Below are positions 17,907 through 27,084 of a stretch of DNA of 64,000 nt, in pieces; position 1 is the stretch's first letter; each line of letters starts with the position of its first letter. Position numbers and translations under genes: made by a program. The DNA is taken from the IMG/VR virus record IMGVR_UViG_3300015371_000027, positions 1 through 64,000 of that record. One strand, given 5' to 3'. This stretch comes from a virus. The notes beneath the pieces are model-generated. The model did not search any database and was not told the origin of the DNA. It saw only the letters and a list, made by a program, of their open reading frames with translations.

Positions 17907-20405
17907 TTACGCAGGTGCGATAGTAGTTACTGTACCACCACTGCCCCTGTATTTAAGAGCACCCGCTTCCACATACAAATAACCACCATTAGTAGGATTA
18001 GCACCAGGAACAGCAGGACTATTACCCATAAATACTACTACATTCTTGTCGATGGAGTAATTAGGAACTGTTCCACCAGAAGCATTATATAGAGCAAGAC
18101 CGCGCCAGTAAGTTAATAAAGCACCAGATGGTTGAATTCTAAGGGCATCCTGAGTTACATCATCAGAAGCCGATCCTAACATAGAAAGTCTGGTTTGCCC
18201 ACCATCAGCAATACTAACTACCGTAGTTCCATTATCAAGTGCTCTAAATATATCAGCAGCAATAGCAGCATTATCAGCAGCTAGAGCAGCACTACCACTA
18301 CCACCCACAGTGGGAAGCGTCCCTTCTAGCACACCACTATCATAAAAGGTAAAATACCCACCATAAGAAATAGTAGCACCACTTCTTGTATGTCCTAATA
18401 CACCAATAACATGTGCTCCAGTTGCATTATTACTTCCAGCACCAAATATAGCACCATATAATTTAGAAGTTGAACTAGGGTTATTAATAGCGCCAGTTAA
18501 ACCATAAACCGCTACTTGAGTCTTACTTCCAACATTTAATAAATTTGTACCCATTACTCCAGCACAAAGAGTTGTGGCATTAGGAGCAGCACTTATTTTT
18601 CCATTTATAGCGTAGCAGTATCCATTATTATTATTACTAGCATCAAGAGTTGCTCTAATTAAACAAGCCGCACCAGCATTAGAACCACTAGTCATACTAC
18701 CAGTTAGATTCAAATAAGGAGCCACACCATTCCAAGTACTCGCTGCTACTACCTGTATAGCACCCGCGGAATCTGTATATACAGTAGGAGTTGTCGCAGC
18801 AGAAGTGGGATAGACTGCAAGTCCTCTATAGTTAGCTGCTAACGTAGTACTAGGCTGAATCCTAACAGTATCTTGCGTACTATCATTTACTGATGAACCT
18901 AAAGCAGTAAATTTAGTCTGAGCATCAATACCTAATCGAGTAGCTGCTAATCTACTTATATTAATATCTGGAGTAGCAAAACCTGAACTTCCAAATTGAA
19001 TTTTACCACCAGAAGCTACTATAACATTATTACCAACACTAATATCGCCAGCATTAGATACACTAAATTTCCTCACACCAGCAACTTGCAAATCAACAAA
19101 ATTACCAGCAAATCCAGTAACAGCATTAACTGCTATATGAGTTCCACCACTCGCTGTAGCATCTCCAACAAAAAATCCAGTAGTCGAGCCGTCAAATGGA
19201 CCTGCTCCTAGAGACAACAAACCATAGTTAGCATTTACCGTTGGAGCAATAGGAACAGTTAAACTAGAAATCGCATTTCCACCAATTCCTAGTTTAGAGT
19301 TAATTCTAAGTGCTCCCGCAGCCGATCTCTGAAAAGAAGTATCTAACGCAGACGATCCTCCCACTCCCCACTCTAATTTTCCATCTTTATTTAGTGTAAA
19401 AGTAGGACTAGTATCAGTAGAATTTAGATATTGAGTAAGACCTCTATAATTAGCAGATAATGCACTACTAGGCTGGATTCTAATAGCATCCTGAGTATTA
19501 TCATTTACCGAAGACCCAAGATGTTGAGCCATTATTTGTTTATTAGCACCTACTCTACCAGTATAATCTATATAAAATAGAGTAGGAGAAAGTACCCAGT
19601 CAGTAACAGTAAGAATAGGACCGACGCTATCTTTTACTTTACAAACAGAAACACCAGCATTAATACCACCATAAGACGTTCCCGCAACTATAAGCGGTAA
19701 ACTAAAATCGCCCCCAACATTAAGAAGCTGACCCGGAGTAGTTACCTCTGTAGTATGGAATGATAGCGTATTTCCATATGTATAGATAAACATTCCGCTA
19801 TTTGCTGCTGCAACAGCATCACTTGTTAAATAATAACCACCACCTGTTTTTGGAATTATATTATTGAAGATAACAAATTCTGATAAGTTATCTTCATTTC
19901 CAAACATTAGACTAGCATAACCATTAGAAATCCCCGCAGCAAATTCAGAAGTAGTCAGATCAATATCAGAAGTATCTATTTTTCCTAGCTGCAACATTCC
20001 ATTGGCACTAAATTTATATTTAGTTTCTCCGAATTTCTGAATATGAAAGATATCACCAGCAAAGCTGTTAGCGGTGTTTATAGCAAAATATGTTCCAGCG
20101 GAGTTTCCTGCATAAAAGCCTGGAGTAGCGCCATCGAAAGGAGAAGGACCAATAGAGAGAGTTCCAAAGTTAGGAGAAGCAGTAGCAGTGACAGGCAGAG
20201 TTAGTTTAGGAGTTATTAACTCCCCTGTCATAGTATCTCCAACTTTATGAACCAGAGTACTAGTATCAATACTACCGCCAGAACTCCCTATAAACTTACC
20301 AGAACCAGCATCGAATGTGGGAACTTCACCATCTGAAAAACTATTTTTATCCCAATCATCTGCGTCCATTACGCGCGTGATTGCTCTCTGAAGAGTCGCG
20401 CTCAT
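17907..20405 (-). CDS. Fibre-like protein with internal repeats, 832 aa
   Basis: N-terminus contains GDTMTGELI, the common fibre repeat seed. The body repeats at least three times a block of the form LGSSVND-TQD-x-RIQPS-x-L-x-NYRGL (about residues 296-325, 510-540, 745-775) and twice a block with FDGxTxGFxxG and FAGxxxxxQ. Low charge and high Ser/Thr/Gly/Ala/Asn content match a trimeric fibre. It lies in the head region between portal and scaffold rather than with tail genes, so it may be a head fibre. Confidence 0.7.
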   Translation of the reverse strand: MSATLQRAITRVMDADDWDKNSFSDGEVPTFDAGSGKFIGSSGGSIDTSTLVHKVGDTMTGELITPKLTLPVTATASPNFGTLSIGPSPFDGATPGFYAGNSAGTYFAINTANSFAGDIFHIQKFGETKYKFSANGMLQLGKIDTSDIDLTTSEFAAGISNGYASLMFGNEDNLSEFVIFNNIIPKTGGGYYLTSDAVAAANSGMFIYTYGNTLSFHTTEVTTPGQLLNVGGDFSLPLIVAGTSYGGINAGVSVCKVKDSVGPILTVTDWVLSPTLFYIDYTGRVGANKQIMAQHLGSSVNDNTQDAIRIQPSSALSANYRGLTQYLNSTDTSPTFTLNKDGKLEWGVGGSSALDTSFQRSAAGALRINSKLGIGGNAISSLTVPIAPTVNANYGLLSLGAGPFDGSTTGFFVGDATASGGTHIAVNAVTGFAGNFVDLQVAGVRKFSVSNAGDISVGNNVIVASGGKIQFGSSGFATPDINISRLAATRLGIDAQTKFTALGSSVNDSTQDTVRIQPSTTLAANYRGLAVYPTSAATTPTVYTDSAGAIQVVAASTWNGVAPYLNLTGSMTSGSNAGAACLIRATLDASNNNNGYCYAINGKISAAPNATTLCAGVMGTNLLNVGSKTQVAVYGLTGAINNPSSTSKLYGAIFGAGSNNATGAHVIGVLGHTRSGATISYGGYFTFYDSGVLEGTLPTVGGSGSAALAADNAAIAADIFRALDNGTTVVSIADGGQTRLSMLGSASDDVTQDALRIQPSGALLTYWRGLALYNASGGTVPNYSIDKNVVVFMGNSPAVPGANPTNGGYLYVEAGALKYRGSGGTVTTIAPA

Positions 20406-20757
20406 TTACCTTCTCCAATTCTATGCTTTTATCTATCTCAGTTTGATAGTATTTCTGGATGGAAAGGCATTCAGCTAAAGCGCGACCAAATCCTTCTTCA
20501 TCTAACGTTGAGATAATTACCGGCTGTTTGCCAGGAATATGTTGAAGAGGAATTTCCTGAACTATATTTCCTTTTCCATCCAGAACTCCTAAAAATCCAT
20601 CTATCACCATCCTCACTTTTACAATGCGCGGTTTATCTCTGGAAGAGAAGTTAGTATCTTTTAGTTTAACTTTCCCCTTTACAGGAGGAGATACTACCTT
20701 CTCATCCTCACAAGTTTTTGTTAATAGCTCCTGGATCGGGTCCTGTTCCTTGCTCAT
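20356..20757 (-). CDS. Hypothetical protein between portal and fibre, 133 aa
   Basis: A longer frame starts at 20877 but its first 40 residues overlap the portal gene and look compositionally like a shadow; ATG at 20757 (MSKEQDP) is the more likely start although no clear ribosome site precedes it. Product is a mixed alpha/beta protein of 133 residues with GFLGVLDGKGNIVQEIPL in the middle. It overlaps portal by 50 nt and the fibre gene by 50 nt. The dispersed motif at 20635-20645 encodes SSRD. Confidence 0.6.
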   Translation of the reverse strand: MSKEQDPIQELLTKTCEDEKVVSPPVKGKVKLKDTNFSSRDKPRIVKVRMVIDGFLGVLDGKGNIVQEIPLQHIPGKQPVIISTLDEEGFGRALAECLSIQKYYQTEIDKSIELEKVNERDSSESNHARNGRR

Positions 20758-22228
20758 TTTGTTGTCCGAATCTATTTCTATTATCAAACTGTGATTGGTT
20801 TCGTGCGATTTGGGCGGATTGGAATTCAGTAGTTTCTTTGATCTTTTCGGCGATGATTTTTTCGACACTGCTTTCACTATATCCCATCTTTCTCAGACCT
20901 TCTCTGCGAGAAATAAAACCACCTAGCTGTTGAATAGTCTGAGCCATATCGCCGAATTCTACTCGTTCGGTAGGCCCAAACTCCGATACAATCGGGGCCT
21001 TTACCACATCTTCTTCCAGAGTTTGATCTTTAGAAAAAGCATTACTAATTTCCGTAGCTCGATGAGCTACTTCCGACCATTTTACTCTTCCTTTTCTTAC
21101 GTTCCTATTAGCCTTCTGAACAGCAGGACGTTCTGCAATTCTCAATGCATCGGCACTAGGCCAGTCTCCTCCAGAAATAACGTGAAATGGAGTTCTGGTC
21201 ATTTGTGCTACACGTCTTTGTTTCGTACCGTAAGCAGAAAGCAAAGGATTGAGATCACCAGCAGGAATTCTCCCAAACTTTGCATCAGGATTACTGGACC
21301 AAAGTAAACGCCCCGGACCCACTTCTGGAGGTAAGTCATCCCCTTTAGCATCTTTCTTTGGTTCAATTCCTGCTGCGGTATACATTTGATAAGCTGTCAT
21401 TCTAGCAGCGGCTGTAATAGCATATTGTAGATCATTAATTTGATCCTGAAATCCTAGAACTCCGCCAGCTAGATCACTTCTACCATACGCTCCTCTTACT
21501 GTTTTTCCAGAATTAATAAAGTGAACATATGGAATTGCCATATCAGAGCCATCTGCCTTTTTCCACGGCAGCGGCCATTGACCGTTATCTTCTGGAAGAG
21601 AATATGGTATCCATTCAGACCCGCCACCCGGAGAAATATATCTCTCTAGACGACCCTTAAACCATATATTCCTTCTTTTCAAATTATCATTGGGATTACC
21701 ATCTTCATCATAGCCTGGATACCACTCCTTCACACCATATTTAGGCTGTCGAAGGTCATCGTAAGCTATAAATACTCCTTCTCTTTCATCCCACCACGGT
21801 TCGGAATGTAGAGTTACTCTTTGTGCTTCCTGGTCCCATCCTAGAGCTACTACATGATTACCATCCTGAATCATATTGAAGTGGATTTCTCCTGCAAAAT
21901 CTTCAACAGAGGAGGTAATAAATAGAGCATCTAGAAACTCTTGAACTTTCTTATCTTCACAAGTCCATCTAATCATATTTAATCGGTCAGCAGCTTCAGC
22001 AATAATTTGCAAACATACATTATCTGCAAACTCGTGACCGATTACTTCTCGTAGAATCTCTCTCTGCCCTATTGTTAGAGTTTGCTGCTGCTTTCCTTCT
22101 ACGTAATTTCTATATAATCTTAAAGGATCGCAACCACTAACATACTTATTTCTATCATTATTAATGATACTATGAATTGAAGCAGAGGGAGCAGAACTAT
22201 AAAACTGCTCAGAAAGGATAACGGGCAT
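20708..22228 (-). CDS. Portal protein, 506 aa
   Basis: Directly downstream of large terminase (20-nt overlap), and of the usual 450-550 residue size. The middle of the protein contains FINSGKTVRGAYGRSDL and LQYAITAAARMTAYQM, a portal-typical surface (clip/stem) plus helix pattern, and the C-terminus is Gln/Asn-rich and disordered. It forms the dodecameric channel through which terminase packages DNA. Confidence 0.85.
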   Translation of the reverse strand: MPVILSEQFYSSAPSASIHSIINNDRNKYVSGCDPLRLYRNYVEGKQQQTLTIGQREILREVIGHEFADNVCLQIIAEAADRLNMIRWTCEDKKVQEFLDALFITSSVEDFAGEIHFNMIQDGNHVVALGWDQEAQRVTLHSEPWWDEREGVFIAYDDLRQPKYGVKEWYPGYDEDGNPNDNLKRRNIWFKGRLERYISPGGGSEWIPYSLPEDNGQWPLPWKKADGSDMAIPYVHFINSGKTVRGAYGRSDLAGGVLGFQDQINDLQYAITAAARMTAYQMYTAAGIEPKKDAKGDDLPPEVGPGRLLWSSNPDAKFGRIPAGDLNPLLSAYGTKQRRVAQMTRTPFHVISGGDWPSADALRIAERPAVQKANRNVRKGRVKWSEVAHRATEISNAFSKDQTLEEDVVKAPIVSEFGPTERVEFGDMAQTIQQLGGFISRREGLRKMGYSESSVEKIIAEKIKETTEFQSAQIARNQSQFDNRNRFGQQNEQGTGPDPGAINKNL

Positions 22229-23899
22229 CTTTTATCCCACCCAGATAATCGAATGAATGGACTTCAGAACTAAAAGCCCCATCCACAGGTGCAAAAGTCA
22301 TCATGAGCGACATAAAGCGGTCTGGCGATCTACCAATCTTTTCTTTAATATCATCAGTAGATTCCATAGTAATCTTACCAGTGACAGGATGTTTACCGTA
22401 GTTAGGAGCGATGAGTTCTTCATGCAAATCTTTATCATCAGGAATTGCAGCGTGCTCATCTGTCCTTAACCATTCTCTCATCATCCACATCATCTGATCG
22501 CGTAGTTTATTAAACCGCCCTAAATCTTTCATCTCTTGAGTCAGATATTTTTCATTAACAGCAGACTGAACCATAACGCGATTAGCTTTACAACCTCGAC
22601 CCATCATGGTTACAACAGTTCCCGATCCTAAACCAGAACAATCCACATTAGCGTATCGAGCGTGAGCGGGAATGTAAATATCTGCTGCTGTATTCCCATT
22701 CCTGATAGCATCCATACCATTCCAAACAACTTGCGGAGCCACAAAATAATTATACCGAAGCGTCGCAACCGTAAGGTCGCCCTGTTCACTTTCCGCCAGG
22801 TCAACACCCATAATTGGTCTAATACCTGGAACATGGAATAATCCAGTTCTTCTAGTATAGTTCCTATAATTTCTTACTGCCTTATCAATCCATTCCTGTG
22901 AGATTAACTGCTCCTCACTTCTGGAAGGATATTTAGCCAGTACCATATAAGAAAACGATGGATTTACCACTCTCCTATACCCAGAAGGAAGGGGAGGATA
23001 AAAATCATCTTTCTTATATGTTTTAGCCTGAAATCCCTCTAAGTACTCTGGAACCTTAAAACTGTCGGAATTTAACTGATCTCCTAATGGAATAGGAACA
23101 GTCCATTCATTAATCCTACGAACGGTTGTATCACGGGTAACAGCACCAGGGATAATGTTGTCCCCACTAACCACGTTAGGGTGAGATAAAGCATTAATCT
23201 CGACAACGTTCGCAACTTCATCCCTTTCCATAAAATACACAGGACCGCTGGCACGTCTTGGATTAAATAAAACTAATAATCTTGCCAGACTACCACCCGA
23301 GAGACATGATTCTATTCCTCTATAAACTTCATCAGGAACAGCATCACCCTCATCAATAATAAAGAAAATGTGTTCTCTATGCTTTCCAGAGAATTTAGCC
23401 TCTCGCTGTTGAGGTGTTCCTGCCAGCGGAATAGTTAATCCCTGGATAAAATCAAGCTTAGAACGTCTAATATACATGCTAGCAAACGAGATATCGCAGC
23501 CAACAAATAATTCGGGATGTTTTTCTACTATACTACTAATTTCACCCCATAAGATATTTCTCAGATTATTTTCGGGAGGAGCCGCCGCTAGGTAGACCTG
23601 AACTCTCTGGAAGCAAGTAAAGGCCCATATTGCTATCCTAGCAGCGGCATGACTTTTCCCACCGCATTCCCTGTTTTTGCTACAGTTACAGGATTATCTC
23701 TCACACTCAGCATTAAACGCTGAATCTCTGGAGTATAGATATCCCCTAGAACTTGCATCCCGAATTTTACTGGACTTCGCGTGTATTTTGCATATTTAGA
23801 TGGTTTCTTTGCGTTATCTGACTGTCCGCGAAGGCTAGAAATAACATGATCTTGAATAGCTTTATTAAGAGTACCATCCAGAAATTGCGTCTTAAGCAT
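22209..23899 (-). CDS. terL: Large terminase subunit, split in Walker A by a -1 slippery site
   Basis: The first frame (23633-23899) encodes 88 residues ending in AKTGNAVGK then a stop; the second frame continues S-HAAARIA...AAPPENNLRNILW...DISFAS and on to the stop at 22209. Joining them by a -1 slip at GGGAAAA (23654-23660) restores a Walker A of the form G-N-A-V-G-K-S and an uninterrupted 563-residue protein, the usual TerL length. Walker B-like FFIIDEGDAVPDEVYRGIE lies downstream, and an RNase H-like nuclease region with MGVDLAESEQGD follows. Terminase is the ATPase-nuclease that packages DNA. A sequencing or assembly error (4 instead of 5 A) would look identical. Confidence 0.85.
23654..23660 (-). 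promoter_or_regulatory. Slippery heptamer GGGAAAA inside terminase Walker A
   Basis: Minus-strand codons are GTG GGA AAA GTC, so G GGA AAA fits X XXY YYZ in phase. After a -1 slip the next codon is AGT (Ser) and the catalytic P-loop is completed. A small downstream hairpin, TGCTA-GGA-TAGCA, starts about 10 nt later. No upstream Shine-Dalgarno-type stimulator is evident. Confidence 0.6.
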
Positions 23900-23904
23900 T
23901 TTAT

Positions 23905-25743
23905 TTATCTATCAGTCGGAATACCTACTTCTCCAGCTTCCCCGATCAATCTCTGGAGAGAAGTATATGATATGTATACAGGAGGATAGCTTTTACCCCA
24001 TGAATTTCGAAGTTTTACCGCCTGCCTCGAATCACTAGCTCCATTAATACAAATAGCATGACCACCACGAATAGAAGACCAATCTGATCTAGTCCCAATC
24101 CAGTATTCAGTAATTGCACCGCGTTTCCTCATAACTGGTCTATCAAATTCCGAATACCAGTTACAACCCAAAACGCAAGGAATTCTCTGATTTATAGCAG
24201 CCCTGATATCATCTATTGTCTGAGCCCATCTATATATTTTAACGCCTTCTTTAACATCAGGACCATTACTTAATCTAGTACGTATATTTTCTATTACATG
24301 ACCTTTATTTTTCAGCGTATCAAAAGCCGCACGTATGGTAGAACCTTCTTGTGGAGGTGTATTTCTATTACCATCTACTAACTGTGCTTGTCTATAAAGC
24401 CAGAAAGCATCATAACCTAGATGGATAGCAAGTTTATTTAGAAGACTCATCACCCAGGAGGCAGAGAAACCTGTACAGTTATGTACGCCTACACCTTCAG
24501 CTATGTAAGATTCATCTCCCTCAACCGACATATTATATACGTAGTCATCGAATTTCGTGCTCTCTATTTTACGTAATTTTCTCCACGTATAATGTTCATC
24601 ACTCTCAGCCCGCCAGTGTTTATTAGTATCTAGTTGAAAACCAACTTCCCATATATTTTGTCGAACCTTAGCATACCTGTTATTAGAGGGCTCGCGTGTA
24701 CTTATAATAGGTTGGTAGCCTAGATAATTAATAATCTCAAACATACCAATTGCTAGATCATGAGAAATGGTAACTCCAGAAACTACATTTCGTTTACCAT
24801 TAGAAGTTTCATACCTACAATGACCATCTCCTAGTAACCAACCTTCTACAAGTCCAGCTAGAAATTCATCAGGGCCTGAGATAATATCAGGATGAATAAA
24901 CTTACTTCCTGATCCAGTTGCACATAATTTTTCAAATAATGTTTTCCATATTTTACCAAATATAGTTACAACTATACTACCATTACCTCTAATCTGCACG
25001 TAAGGCTCAACACCTAGTTTCTCTCTAAGTAGCTGATCTAATCTAGGAACAAGTGTTTTTCTTTCATGACCACCAAAATAGAATGATACTTTATTTGATG
25101 TAGTAGCTCCTTCAGCTAAAAATAAACCCACTATAACACCAAAATCATTATCTAATATAATCTCTTTAGGTGCAGGATTTAATCTTACAGTACAAATTCT
25201 ACGACCAGGAATTTGCCAATTTCTTGTTCCTGTAGTTTGAATTCTATTAAGATTAATATCTGCAAGATAATTGTAAGGCTTTATTTTCTTACTTACGTAC
25301 TCGGTAAGACACTTAGGGAATGCTATAAAATCATCTTCAGTAAGATTTTTAGCTTTAATATATCCTCTTTTTGTTAGAACAGGATGTTCAGGTGTGAGAG
25401 CAAGATGTTTATGACCCCATATAACTAAATTTAGTATATCTCCTTTATACTTTCTAACACTTAAATTAGTTACCTGCCCTACTCCACATTCAGCAGTCAT
25501 AACTCTATCAAGAAGATTTACATCTTCTATATGCTTGATAGAGCCATCAGACATTAGAATGTGAGTTCCAGCAGGAAAACACGCGCCTTCGTTTCCCTGA
25601 TTATAGAAAACGATCAATTCATCCATATAAGGTGTAGTTATAGTAGTCTCCACCTTTTTAGGGACTGGTAAAGCTGCACCTCTAATCGGATACTTCTCTA
25701 CATGCTCCCAATCCTGCGGTATCTTTCTACCTAAACCAGCCAT
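23905..25743 (-). CDS. Papain-like (C1) cysteine peptidase interrupted by an intein, 612 aa precursor
   Basis: Residues 1-54 and 423-612 together form a 244-residue C1-family peptidase: QGNEGA-C-TGFSASW (catalytic Cys 423 of the precursor), GGHAICINGAS (catalytic His) and LRNSWG (catalytic Asn). Residues 55-422 are an intein beginning at Cys55 and ending ...GVHN before Cys423. The peptidase is therefore broken exactly at its nucleophile and should be inactive until splicing. It lies just upstream of terminase in the late operon; prohead maturation, lysis, or entry are possible roles and none can be chosen from sequence. Confidence 0.88.
   Translation of the reverse strand: MAGLGRKIPQDWEHVEKYPIRGAALPVPKKVETTITTPYMDELIVFYNQGNEGACFPAGTHILMSDGSIKHIEDVNLLDRVMTAECGVGQVTNLSVRKYKGDILNLVIWGHKHLALTPEHPVLTKRGYIKAKNLTEDDFIAFPKCLTEYVSKKIKPYNYLADINLNRIQTTGTRNWQIPGRRICTVRLNPAPKEIILDNDFGVIVGLFLAEGATTSNKVSFYFGGHERKTLVPRLDQLLREKLGVEPYVQIRGNGSIVVTIFGKIWKTLFEKLCATGSGSKFIHPDIISGPDEFLAGLVEGWLLGDGHCRYETSNGKRNVVSGVTISHDLAIGMFEIINYLGYQPIISTREPSNNRYAKVRQNIWEVGFQLDTNKHWRAESDEHYTWRKLRKIESTKFDDYVYNMSVEGDESYIAEGVGVHNCTGFSASWVMSLLNKLAIHLGYDAFWLYRQAQLVDGNRNTPPQEGSTIRAAFDTLKNKGHVIENIRTRLSNGPDVKEGVKIYRWAQTIDDIRAAINQRIPCVLGCNWYSEFDRPVMRKRGAITEYWIGTRSDWSSIRGGHAICINGASDSRQAVKLRNSWGKSYPPVYISYTSLQRLIGEAGEVGIPTDR
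24478..25581 (-). mobile_element. Intein with LAGLIDADG (DOD) homing endonuclease, 368 aa
   Basis: Block A starts CFPAGTHILMSDG; block B contains LTPEHPVLT; the two dodecapeptides are GVIVGLFLAEG (about residue 209 of the precursor) and LAGLVEGWLLGDG (about 294); blocks F/G are DESYIAEGVGVHN followed by Cys at +1. All splicing residues (Cys1, block B His, penultimate His, Asn, Cys+1) are present, so splicing competence is expected. Both dodecapeptides retain the terminal acidic residue, so the homing nuclease may be active. Confidence 0.88.
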
Positions 25744-25765
25744 ATTTAATCCTTAAACATAGACG

Positions 25766-25802
25766 AAAAAAAAAGGGTTATACCTGTTTCCAGGTATAAC
25801 CC
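25766..25802 (-). terminator. Strong intrinsic terminator
   Basis: Perfect 12-bp stem GGGTTATACCTG / CAGGTATAACCC with a 4-nt loop, followed on the minus strand by nine U residues. It lies downstream of the 154-residue gene but also between a promoter at 25870-25898 and the peptidase start at 25743, so it may act as an attenuator of the peptidase-terminase operon. Confidence 0.92.
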
Positions 25803-25869
25803 ATAACGCCTGTTCATGTGTGGTCGGTGTAGAGGTTATCAGGAGAAAGCTACTCCCAAGCCCAACTTC

Positions 25870-25898
25870 ATTATACCCTAGTTGTCAAGTAACGTCAC
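25870..25898 (-). promoter_or_regulatory. Sigma70-like promoter
   Basis: Minus strand: GTGACG (25893-25898), 17-nt spacer, TATAAT (25870-25875), predicted start near 25863. The -10 is perfect, the -35 matches 4 of 6. A second TTGACA lies only 7 nt from the -10 and cannot serve as its -35. Confidence 0.65.
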
Positions 25899-25913
25899 AT
25901 AGCCCCTTTTTAG

Positions 25914-26378
25914 TTAAAAAGTAAGATCAACCGTAGCCTGCATTACACTCCGAACAATGTCTTGTTGCGTACCTTTGATTATATCTGGATTACTTTCTTT
26001 CATAATAGCCATTACTTTAGCATGTTGACTATTAGATATCTGTTTGGCAACAAATGTAATCGGGATTATCTTCTTCCAGATATAATAACCGATCTCTTTA
26101 GTTAAAACATCGAAACCTTTAGTCTCTAACGTAAAGCCCTTATTTCTAAGAGTCTTAGCCATCGTCTTAATCTTATCATCAGTCATGTAGATTTTATGAA
26201 AGGCTTCTCTGATAGCCATATTTAGAGCCTGAATTCCCATATGCTCCAGATCGCCTTCCAAACCTAACATATGGCCTATAATAACAAGCCATCCTAAACT
26301 AATATCTCCTCTAACAGTCGTCTCACCATACGGATCGGCTGTAAAGATAGTTTTCTTCGGAGCGGCTGTCGTAGTCAT
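25914..26378 (-). CDS. Hypothetical protein, 154 aa
   Basis: Not recognised. Mixed alpha protein with the hydrophobic segment GWLVIIGHMLGLEG near residue 29 and basic helices. It is the last gene before a strong terminator, so it belongs to the 30.1-25.9 kb transcription unit rather than to the peptidase-terminase unit. Confidence 0.65.
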   Translation of the reverse strand: MTTTAAPKKTIFTADPYGETTVRGDISLGWLVIIGHMLGLEGDLEHMGIQALNMAIREAFHKIYMTDDKIKTMAKTLRNKGFTLETKGFDVLTKEIGYYIWKKIIPITFVAKQISNSQHAKVMAIMKESNPDIIKGTQQDIVRSVMQATVDLTF

Positions 26379-26390
26379 AATTGTCTCCTT

Positions 26391-26657
26391 CTATATAGTG
26401 GGTTTAGGGAATCTAACGTATAGAACTCTATACTTAAAAGGTGTCGTCCCTGGTTCCTTACTATCGTAATCTGTTTCTGTCTTATCTCCTTTTTTAATAA
26501 ATACAGGAGTAGCAGCAGCTTCCATTTCCAATTCTGATAAAACCATTTCCTTATCTTTTAATTCATCTTCTCCTGCTGCTGCTCCTCTAGCAGTAAGCCT
26601 AATTAAAGCCTCTACTGCTTCTCCCCATTCAGCTTTATCCGAAACATCATCAGGCAT
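26391..26657 (-). CDS. Hypothetical protein, 88 aa
   Basis: Short acidic protein, helical for most of its length (EALIRLTARGAAAGEDEL), with a short beta-like C-terminus. Overlaps the upstream gene by 8 nt. Not recognised. Confidence 0.6.
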   Translation of the reverse strand: MPDDVSDKAEWGEAVEALIRLTARGAAAGEDELKDKEMVLSELEMEAAATPVFIKKGDKTETDYDSKEPGTTPFKYRVLYVRFPKPTI

Positions 26658-27078
26658 GAGGATTACCTCCGCCTAGAAATGGACTTTCTGTACCTGCATC
26701 TACAGGATCAGTAGGCGGATTAATAGGACTATCTGTTCCGCCTCCTCCACTATGAGGCTGCGTACCAGGCCCGAAGAAAGATAGCCTTAAATACCTTACA
26801 TAAACTCTCAAATTCGAGTTATCTGTCACGTTTCTATCTCTAGAACCACCTAGCTTTAGAGATACAGGTATCGCGGGAGCCGCAGCAATCTCTATACCTC
26901 CTTCTATATGAGTATTAGTAATGATATTATGGTCATATTTACCCTCTATTTCCACCTCTGCGAGAGGTAAAAAAGGAGTTTCCGCTTCTAAACTATTCTT
27001 AAGAACAGTTTTTACTGTTTGCCCTATTCCTGCGCCTAACTCTGGCATTTGTCGCCCCTTATCTCTGGAAGAATACAC
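26650..27078 (-). CDS. Hypothetical beta-rich protein, 142 aa
   Basis: Contains a beta domain (VEIEGKYDHNIITNTHIEGGIEI region) and a low-complexity Gly/Pro/Asp tail (HSGGGGTDSPINPPTDPV). The predicted start at 27078 lies within 10 nt of the dispersed motif at 27061-27071, which encodes residues near the N-terminus (SSRDKG). Not recognised. Confidence 0.55.
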   Translation of the reverse strand: MYSSRDKGRQMPELGAGIGQTVKTVLKNSLEAETPFLPLAEVEIEGKYDHNIITNTHIEGGIEIAAAPAIPVSLKLGGSRDRNVTDNSNLRVYVRYLRLSFFGPGTQPHSGGGGTDSPINPPTDPVDAGTESPFLGGGNPHA

Positions 27079-27084
27079 ATAATA

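Noticed and set aside
20758-20877. Upstream start for the 133-aa gene
   Set aside because: The extra 40 residues lie wholly within the portal gene and look like out-of-frame translation.
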